This document shows positions 58,353-64,000 of a DNA stretch of 64,000 nucleotides, in pieces. Within the stretch, counting starts at the first letter, position 1. Each line of letters begins with the position of its first letter. The notes below the pieces were generated by a model. That model was not told the DNA's origin and made no database searches. It saw only the letters and a list, made by a program, of their open reading frames with translations. This stretch comes from an uncultured Bacteroidales bacterium (lineage in GTDB: Bacteria; Bacteroidota; Bacteroidia; Bacteroidales; UBA932). The position numbers and the translations under genes are program-made. The DNA lies in contig ONEX01000001.1 in assembly GCA_900316955.1 (NCBI GenBank), positions 164,953 to 228,952 of the forward strand, read 5' to 3'.

Positions 58353-59375
58353 ATGACATTGGCAAGTAACAGCATATCTCCTCTTGAAAGAGCAAGAAAA
58401 GGTCTGGTATACGACCGTTTCCGTTCAGTTGGTTCACTGACGGCCATGGACGTACCCGACTCTCCGGGGCTGTATTGCATCAGGTTGAAGGAAGGCGTCA
58501 CATTCCCGACAAGATTTGGTCAATTGAGGCAAGATAGGATTATCTATATCGGCCAGGCGTCGACATCGCTGAGAAAGAGGTTGTGGGAGCAGGAACTGAA
58601 CCATAAGTCCGCCGCGACATTCTTTAGAAGCATTGGCGCCATCTTGGGTTATTTGCCTCCAGTCGGGTCATTATATGGCAAGAGAACGCGGAATTTTCGT
58701 TTCTCCCAAGAAGATACCGAACGCCTCCGCAATTGGATGAGAGTGTCGCTGGAAGTGAGTTTTGTTGAGTTTGATACGACGCACATGGATGAAGTTGAAA
58801 AGGCGCTGATTGGTGAATACATGCCGCTTGTGAATATTGATCACAACCCACGAGCCAGTAACGCTTTGAAAGCGGCGAGAAATGAATGTGTTGCCCATGC
58901 CCAAAGGCCAGCCCCGGAAGGGCGACACACAAACACCTTTGATCCGTCGTTCTTGTCGTATTGTGAAAAGCTTGTCTCGGAGTCTGGATTAAAAGAAAGG
59001 AAACAGAAAGAACCTGAAGTCAAGCCTTGGTATAAGAACGTCAATGTCTGGGCTTGGATAGTCACAGGTGTCTGTATATTGGGCACCATCATTATCATCA
59101 TCCGGGATAATGTCGAAGATAAAAAATCGAGGGCCAAAGAGGCGCAGCTGCGGCCTCGTTCATATGAAGAAATCTTCACTCCCGAGGAGGCACGTAAGAT
59201 GGGTATCGGCGGACACATTGACGGCCCGGGAAACTGGAAACCAGACCCGAATACCGCCCAGAAGGCTCGTGAATTCATCGAGAGAGGCGGGAATGCCGAC
59301 CCTGAACTGGATGCCATCCAGGAAGGCGATTATCATGACCTATTGGATCAGATGGGTGGGCCTGAAGGATTCTAA
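58353..59375 (+). CDS. membrane-anchored GIY-YIG domain protein
   Basis: 340 residues. A GIY-YIG nuclease-like domain occupies about residues 36-165: SPGLYCIRL (GLY for GIY), IIYIGQASTSLRKRL (YIG plus catalytic-type Arg), EKALIGEYMPLVNIDHNPR (Glu and terminal Asn). One transmembrane helix follows (VWAWIVTGVCILGTIIIII, about 231-249), then a charged C-terminal tail. A nuclease-like domain tethered to a membrane is unusual. Sequence is more AT-rich than the core genes to the left. Function unknown. Confidence 0.75.
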   Translation: MTLASNSISPLERARKGLVYDRFRSVGSLTAMDVPDSPGLYCIRLKEGVTFPTRFGQLRQDRIIYIGQASTSLRKRLWEQELNHKSAATFFRSIGAILGYLPPVGSLYGKRTRNFRFSQEDTERLRNWMRVSLEVSFVEFDTTHMDEVEKALIGEYMPLVNIDHNPRASNALKAARNECVAHAQRPAPEGRHTNTFDPSFLSYCEKLVSESGLKERKQKEPEVKPWYKNVNVWAWIVTGVCILGTIIIIIRDNVEDKKSRAKEAQLRPRSYEEIFTPEEARKMGIGGHIDGPGNWKPDPNTAQKAREFIERGGNADPELDAIQEGDYHDLLDQMGGPEGF

Positions 59376-59424
59376 GAGATACACAGCGGTTCGCATTGTG
59401 TCGCACTTTGGCACATTCCGGGTG

Positions 59425-59433
59425 TATCTTTGC
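59425..59433 (+). promoter_or_regulatory. -7 box of the HD-domain gene
   Basis: TATCTTTGC, 25 nt before the ATG at 59459; no TTTG at N20. Confidence 0.5.
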
Positions 59434-59458
59434 CTCCGCAAAGAACACCCAGTTTCGT

Positions 59459-59866
59459 ATGACTACCCTTGAAGACATCATCCGCATTGCCGTCAACGCC
59501 CATGACGGTATGAAGGACATGGTGGGAAACCCTGCCGTGGCGCACGTGCTGGCCGTGGGACTGATGGGCAAGACCGTGGCCGAGCAGAAGGCCGGCTTCC
59601 TGCACGATGTGGTGGAAGACTCCGACATCACCATTGACGACCTCCGCGCAGAGGGCGTGGAAGAGGACGTACTGACCGCCGTGGACCTACTCACCCATCG
59701 CCCCGGTATGACCTACGAGGACTATGTGAGGAACATTGTTCTCTCTGGCAACCAGACAGCCATCCAGGTGAAGCTGAACGACCTTCACCACAATCTCCAT
59801 CGAGAATATCGTCCGGAAGCGGGAAATCAAGGCCATAATTGGCACGGCCAAACTTCGATGACGTGA
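59459..59866 (+). pseudogene. HD-domain (SpoT-like) hydrolase, probably 3'-truncated
   Basis: 135 residues from ATG 59459 (MTTLEDIIRIAVNAHDGMKD). GNPAVAHVLAVGLMG, KAGFLHDVVEDSDITIDDL (HD motif) and QVKLNDLHHNLHRE match small HD hydrolases related to the SpoT/MESH1 fold. After NLHRE the expected basic C-terminus is replaced by PEAGNQGHNWHGQTSMT, while another frame continues into a plausible different sequence (SIENIVRKREIKAII), so the gene end appears lost at a recombination junction. Its tail overlaps the next ORF by 28 bp. It could still encode an active short protein. Confidence 0.6.
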
Positions 59867-60051
59867 GAGCATTCTGCGAAGAGGAAATCCTTGTAATAGA
59901 AAGCAATCCTGGTCTTCAACGCAAGCGCATTGCTGAGTTGGTCGGCAGGAGTATTCCCACCATTGACCGCCATCTTGCTATATTAATAAAAGAGGATCTG
60001 ATTGAACATCGAGATTCCGACAGGAACGGCGGCTACTATGCAAAAGAGTAA
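59839..60051 (+). pseudogene. winged-helix HTH remnant (Fic or AlbA_2 protein C-terminus type)
   Basis: A 70-residue ORF. Residues 20-70 (VIESNPGLQRKRIAELVGRS... DLIEHRDSDRNGGYYAKE) look like the winged-helix that ends Fic-family or AlbA_2/RecG-like ATP-binding proteins, where a GYY or GYW ending is typical. The catalytic part is missing and the N-terminus overlaps the truncated HD gene, so this is best read as a 3' fragment left by a deletion. A free-standing small HTH regulator is the alternative. Confidence 0.45.
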
Positions 60052-60109
60052 TCTTTGTTTAGTCCCATGGGGGATGAAACAAGTAGAATAATCCCGGACA
60101 TCAGCGCTT

Positions 60110-62989
60110 TTAGTATTCCAGTCTCTTGATAGAACTGGAAACGGCCGATGTCTTATTGGAGTTGAGTTTGCCGAAGTTGAAAGAAATGCCGAAAAGGATT
60201 GTGCGCCCCATGACATTTCGGTAAGAATCCTCGACATATTCGGAAGCGACCGTACGAGCCAGACTGCGTTCCTGATTGAGGATGTCGTTGCATTTCAGAC
60301 TCAGCGTAACCGACTTTATGGTTTTGCTGACTGACAAATTCCAGTCCAGTTCCGGCTTTCCGTAGCCGGGTGAATATCCGCGGAAAAAACGATGTCGAGC
60401 ATCAGTCCCGATTTCCCAGTCATTGTCGAGTTGGAAGAGAAGGTCGACACTGTAGTTGTATTCCCATATATTCATATTGGTGGCAGGGTTTAGGGAATAG
60501 GTCGCCCGTCCGTTCATCAGATTGAAATCTACCTTTCCGGTAAAGAAATCCCTGTTGTATTTGAGATCCACGCCGAAGCCCCAATCGATGGAGGTCGTCC
60601 GGCTTTCGGCAAAGCCGCTCTGCCCGCTGTAGAAGTGGTCGCCGGATTCGTTTCCCCAGAATCCATCCATGAAGGTCTTGTAGTCGAAGCCTGTCAAATC
60701 CAGTCCCTGCTGCAGGGTTTGGGCCTGATAACCATAACGGTTGTTAAGGTTTGCCATGGCGGCCACGGTCAGTGTGAAATTCTTCAGCTTGCCGAAAGGC
60801 TGATTGAGCATACCCGAAACCATGGCGGTGGTGCCCGGTTTCCTGGCATTCACGGGAACTGCATATCGGGCACCGGTGTTGTCAAACCAACTGGCGTAAA
60901 CCGTCCCATTGGTCTCCAATTCTGCCGTAGCATACAGAGTCAGGAATGTATAGGTGGTGTAATTCACCATGTTGTAATAAGCCGAAATACTATTTCCTAT
61001 GCCTGACTTAAGATAAGTGTTGCCGACAGTAATCTGCACCGGATTGGAGATGTCCGGGACCGGAATCATCTGCCTGCCGGAAACCGGGCTGGTGTAACTG
61101 GAAAACGAAAGGCTCAAATCGTGGCCATCCTTGGAATAGGAATACATGGCAATCGGTGACAGACGGAAACGCCAGTATCCTTTGCCGATTACCGTATTGA
61201 TCCCAAGCATGGTTGCGTCCATCAAGTCATTGTATGCGGCAGCCGTGATACCGAACTTAACGGTGCTGGTATCATTACTGAACTGAGTCAGCAGGCTTGC
61301 TCCTTCCTGCAGAAAACGATGGTTAGTCTTGTTGGTAAAATAGTCATTGGCACTACCATCTGCATTGAAAGCGCCGCGGTCGCTGAGGTTGGATTGGTAG
61401 ATGTTGGAGATGGTGGCTTCTAAACCCCAACGCGGGCTCAGAGGCTCATAGTAAAAGACTTCTCCATCCAAGTCCAGTTTCTTTCCCAGGATGCCGTAGT
61501 TGAGGGTTTGCAGGGAATTCTCTAGTTTGTTTCCATTGGAGGCTCCGGCGCTGTAGTCCAGGTTGAAACCGACTCTTCTCCCCGCTTTCCCGAGCTGCGT
61601 ACCCGTGAGCCCGAAGGTTCCACTGGAAAGGAACTGCTTGTTGTCCGAAAGAGAGGATGCCGACGACGTATTGAAAGGCGAAGCCGTACCGGCATAATAA
61701 GTATCCGAAAAGTTGGTGGAACTGACGCTGCTCTTGCGGAAATAGAATCTTGGGGTGAAGTCTACCAGCAAACTACCTTGTTGCTTAGACAATTCAATAT
61801 TGACAAGGAACTGATCCTCCTTTCCGAAGGCATCCGTTCCGCCTTCCGTGAGAAGGTCATCACCCCCAGTAACAAAAGAAGTTCGGGATGTCCGCTTCCT
61901 ATCGTCCTTGGTGACATGCCTGTAGTTTGCCGAGATGGTGGTCTCGAAGTTCTTGATTCGGTTTGTATTGTAGTTGACTCCACCCTTGATAGCGGTGGTA
62001 AGTCCTCCGAGGTCGGTGTAATCATCTTCTGGCAAGCCGCTAATGTTCGTTGACCCGGCACTTGACCCGGGTGTCTCGATATTATAAGCATTGCCGATGA
62101 AGACCGCCTGGTCCTTTTTGCCGTAAATGGAGGCCATCGCACTACCGTCGTAAAGGAACTTGATGCCTTGAGTGAAAGGGTTGCTCTCGTTGCCGCCAAG
62201 TGTGGCTCCTGCTGCCAGGCGGGCGTCTCCGAACCAGCCTTCCTGATACTCTTCTTTCAATTCAACGTCCATGACGGTTTCCTTAGTCAGTTCTGTGCTG
62301 ATGCCGCCCATCTGCGTACTCTTGCTCTCCTGACGGGAAACCTTGATCCGTTCAACTATCTTGGCCGGGATATTCTTGAGCGCCATGGACGGGTCTCCAA
62401 AGAAGAATGTCTTGCCGCCGACGGTAATCCGGTCCACCTTCTCGCCATTTACCGTTGCTGTCCCGTCCTCATTTACTTGGATACCAGGCATCTTCTTCAG
62501 CAGGTCTTCCAGCATGGCATTTTCACCGACACGGAACGAAGAAGCGTTGTAGATGACCGTATCCTTCTGGATGGTGATGGGATTTCCTGCTGCCGTGATG
62601 GATGCGGCATCAATACTCTCCGTACTTTCCTCCATGCCGATGGTGCCGAGGTCCAGGTCCCAACCCGGTGCTTGGTAGATGTCGTAAACCTTCGTGAAGG
62701 TGTTGTAGCCCAACAATTCGGCATTCAACTCATATTTCCCGGATGCAACCTTATCCAGCACGACCTGCCCATTTTCGCTAGACACGGAGAAATTGGTGAT
62801 GGTCGTGTCGCCCTGCGGAATCAAGTACACGGTAACATAGGGAATCGGCTGCGACGACTTCGCATCCAGAACCATTGCCTTGACCCTGACGTTTTGGTAT
62901 TGATACCGACGCGAACTGCTGCCCGTCTCCTGGGCTTTGGAAATCACGGCAAGCGTGAAAAAGATGAGAGAAACAAGTATCTTTTTCAT
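60110..62989 (-). CDS. outer-membrane beta-barrel family receptor (TonB-dependent-receptor-like)
   Basis: 959 residues. Signal peptide MKKILVSLIFFTLAVISKA, an N-terminal carboxypeptidase-regulatory-like domain (MVLDAKSSQPIPYVTVYLI...GYNTFTKVYD), a plug-like region (NAMLEDLLKKMPGIQVNEDGTATVNGEKVDRITVGGKTFFFGDP) and a large barrel of the OMP_b-brl_3 type ending IKRLEY. The KxLPGxxV...G motif is that of Bacteroidota receptors lacking a classical TonB box. No SusD partner is adjacent. The ligand may be a peptide or metal chelate; not inferable. No canonical promoter box was found upstream. Confidence 0.88.
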   Translation of the reverse strand: MKKILVSLIFFTLAVISKAQETGSSSRRYQYQNVRVKAMVLDAKSSQPIPYVTVYLIPQGDTTITNFSVSSENGQVVLDKVASGKYELNAELLGYNTFTKVYDIYQAPGWDLDLGTIGMEESTESIDAASITAAGNPITIQKDTVIYNASSFRVGENAMLEDLLKKMPGIQVNEDGTATVNGEKVDRITVGGKTFFFGDPSMALKNIPAKIVERIKVSRQESKSTQMGGISTELTKETVMDVELKEEYQEGWFGDARLAAGATLGGNESNPFTQGIKFLYDGSAMASIYGKKDQAVFIGNAYNIETPGSSAGSTNISGLPEDDYTDLGGLTTAIKGGVNYNTNRIKNFETTISANYRHVTKDDRKRTSRTSFVTGGDDLLTEGGTDAFGKEDQFLVNIELSKQQGSLLVDFTPRFYFRKSSVSSTNFSDTYYAGTASPFNTSSASSLSDNKQFLSSGTFGLTGTQLGKAGRRVGFNLDYSAGASNGNKLENSLQTLNYGILGKKLDLDGEVFYYEPLSPRWGLEATISNIYQSNLSDRGAFNADGSANDYFTNKTNHRFLQEGASLLTQFSNDTSTVKFGITAAAYNDLMDATMLGINTVIGKGYWRFRLSPIAMYSYSKDGHDLSLSFSSYTSPVSGRQMIPVPDISNPVQITVGNTYLKSGIGNSISAYYNMVNYTTYTFLTLYATAELETNGTVYASWFDNTGARYAVPVNARKPGTTAMVSGMLNQPFGKLKNFTLTVAAMANLNNRYGYQAQTLQQGLDLTGFDYKTFMDGFWGNESGDHFYSGQSGFAESRTTSIDWGFGVDLKYNRDFFTGKVDFNLMNGRATYSLNPATNMNIWEYNYSVDLLFQLDNDWEIGTDARHRFFRGYSPGYGKPELDWNLSVSKTIKSVTLSLKCNDILNQERSLARTVASEYVEDSYRNVMGRTILFGISFNFGKLNSNKTSAVSSSIKRLEY

Positions 62990-63000
62990 GTAAGAGTCTT

Positions 63001-63275
63001 AATATGAAGGGCTCAACAGTATTGACAAATTATGTGCCGAGAGAGTTTGATTATTCTGAATAGATATCCTCCACCATTTCAGCGCCTTCCGGGTCGGGCT
63101 GGTAGTCAAGAATGTCGCCCGCCAGGCACCCTCCTTGCCTTCATTTTCCGCCACCATCCCAAGCCACCAATCAGCATCCGCTTCAGTGTATGAGGAAGGT
63201 TCTATCAACGGCGTTGCACAGCACGATCAGTGATTCACGGTCATTATCAGACCAGGTATGAAGGGAAACAATCAT
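63001..63275 (-). pseudogene. degenerate GNAT acetyltransferase N-terminal fragment
   Basis: Frame 1 from ATG 63275 reads MIVSLHTWSDNDRESLIVL then CNAVDRTF before a stop; the next frame continues SSYTEADADWWLGMVAENEG then KEGAWRA. Together these match the start of Bacteroidota GNAT N-acetyltransferases (NDR...LCNAVDR...YTEADADWWLGMV), so a frameshift lies near 63195-63210. The acetyl-CoA-binding part is absent: after KEGAWRA the sequence becomes unrelated, and in another frame it reads a plausible foreign tail (AGDILDYQPDPEGAEMVEDI). A dead, truncated gene. Confidence 0.6.
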
Positions 63276-63281
63276 CAATAT

Positions 63282-63710
63282 TCAGGCGAATCCATACATC
63301 TCTTGTATTCGAACCAACTCTTCCGCATAATTCTGCTCGTATTCTGGGAGAGGAGATAGGATAATCTTGATGTACCGGGGCGTGATCCCAAATTCATGGT
63401 CGTGTGGCAACATGTCTGGCAGAATCACAGCGCGAAAACGTTGGCCTATCTCAGTGTCTCGGAATGCCTTTTTCGAAAGACTGACCCAGTTCCGGTAATA
63501 CACCCCATCATACTCGATATCATATTGCGCCCTACCATTATCCTTCTTGATAATCGTGGCGGTAGTATCATAGCCTCTTGTATTGAACAGATGGTTGTTA
63601 TATAGGCTCCAGACGCCGTACACGCCGGCATACAACATGATTATTGCACCGATAAGGAGGATGGAGAGCAAGAAGTAATACGACACATTATGTTTTGCTA
63701 TAGAGGACAT
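63282..63710 (-). CDS. small DUF3592-like membrane protein
   Basis: 142 residues. One long N-terminal hydrophobic helix (YYFLLSILLIGAIIMLYAGVYGVW) is followed by a soluble beta-rich domain (YDTTATIIKKDNGRAQYDIEYDGVYYRNWVSL... FRAVILPDMLPHDHEFGI) resembling the small DUF3592-type proteins. No catalytic motif. Located in the AT-richer accessory end of the window; function unknown. Confidence 0.55.
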   Translation of the reverse strand: MSSIAKHNVSYYFLLSILLIGAIIMLYAGVYGVWSLYNNHLFNTRGYDTTATIIKKDNGRAQYDIEYDGVYYRNWVSLSKKAFRDTEIGQRFRAVILPDMLPHDHEFGITPRYIKIILSPLPEYEQNYAEELVRIQEMYGFA

Positions 63711-63728
63711 GTAACTACGATTTTTTAT

Positions 63729-64000
63729 CTATTCTTTCCACCCGATTTGGTCGCATTCACATTGTTGAGTCAAATTATCCGAGATACCATCTCGACCCCT
63801 CAACCGGTCCATAAGAGTGGCTCCTTTGTAATCATCTATGACGTTTGGGAAGGGATGCCATCGGCCAGCGATTATTCTGTAGATAACCCAGATTGGAGGA
63901 CACATTGAGCCATCTGCCGCCTTAAGATACTTTTTGGGAAGTACGCTAAAGTATTTCGGGCTCTTAGAAGCGACCCATACACGCCATCTTTGCTGACTTA
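63729..64000 (-). CDS. possible partial minus-strand ORF at the window edge
   Basis: Frame open from the right window edge to a TAG at 63729-63731, about 90 codons (…RWRVWVASKSPKYFSVLPK…, …DQIGWKE). It is in the range of chance for this composition, and I do not recognise the sequence. The plus-strand 72-codon ORF over the same region is no better. Nothing else is seen in 63711-64000. Confidence 0.25.
   Translation of the reverse strand, partial: SQQRWRVWVASKSPKYFSVLPKKYLKAADGSMCPPIWVIYRIIAGRWHPFPNVIDDYKGATLMDRLRGRDGISDNLTQQCECDQIGWKE

Noticed and set aside
63690-63908. 72-codon plus-strand ORF near the window end
   Set aside because: No motif, no promoter, and it overlaps the start of the better-supported minus-strand membrane protein.

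Overview
The window looks like chromosome of a fairly high-GC member of the Bacteroidales (Bacteroidota). The evidence is direct: most promoters carry the Bacteroidota -7 box TAnnTTTGC, several with a TTG/TTTG element exactly 20 nt upstream; Shine-Dalgarno sequences are almost absent; there is a SusC/SusD operon; the ATP synthase operon runs beta-epsilon-a-c-b-delta-alpha-gamma; and rplM-rpsI-rpsB-tsf are contiguous. Genus cannot be fixed from the sequence. No rRNA, tRNA or CRISPR array was seen.

Layout. 0.1-6 kb: phosphodiesterase, small lipoprotein, radA, a membrane-anchored peptide deformylase, a YhcC-like radical SAM protein and an MBL-fold hydrolase. 6-12.5 kb: a minus-strand set (beta-helix lipoprotein, YD-like protein, VTC/polyphosphate-polymerase-like protein, DUF4956 membrane protein, DUF2490 outer-membrane protein) divergent from a LytS/LytTR two-component pair, with a 15-bp direct repeat at 21-bp period between them. 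12.5-16 kb: PBP4-type DacB, GalE, secreted esterase. 16-22.5 kb: complete F1Fo ATP synthase operon, whose gamma gene carries an in-frame pair of inverted palindromes. 22.5-26 kb: minus-strand envelope-type genes with hemW. 26-27.9 kb: aminopeptidase P.

27.9-30.3 kb is an island between the convergent pepP and pyrH genes: three colinear 106-bp structured elements (E1-E3) separating a RAYT/Y1-type HuH transposase gene and an S41-like lipoprotein gene. The elements supply the stop codons of both genes and the start codon of the second.

30.3-41.5 kb is mostly housekeeping: pyrH, an orphan fumarate reductase cytochrome b, trpB2 behind a textbook attenuator with a Trp-Trp leader peptide, frr, then pheA-aminotransferase-tyrA-aroF/chorismate mutase behind a second attenuator whose leader peptide is Phe/Tyr-rich, then pfkA-lpxK and a dus gene. 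41.7-52.4 kb is a glycan-uptake locus (SusC fused to a C-terminal OmpA domain, SusD, GH18-like protein, DUF1735-LamG lipoprotein, DUF1573 protein, Big2-LamG lipoprotein). 52.4-56.6 kb: rplM-rpsI-rpsB-tsf and a COG0523 GTPase. 56.7-58 kb: a DUF362 lipoprotein gene bracketed by 50-bp inverted repeats. 58-64 kb has more AT-rich, accessory character: a membrane-anchored GIY-YIG protein, a truncated HD protein with an HTH remnant, an outer-membrane beta-barrel receptor, a GNAT pseudogene and a small membrane protein.

Two themes recur. Small structured DNA elements sit next to or inside genes (106-bp elements, 28-bp palindromes, 50-bp inverted repeats), and in two of these families base changes compensate to keep stems paired. 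Aromatic amino-acid genes are controlled by ribosome-mediated attenuation. Many start codons lie only 3-7 nt after the -7 box, implying leaderless or nearly leaderless mRNAs.
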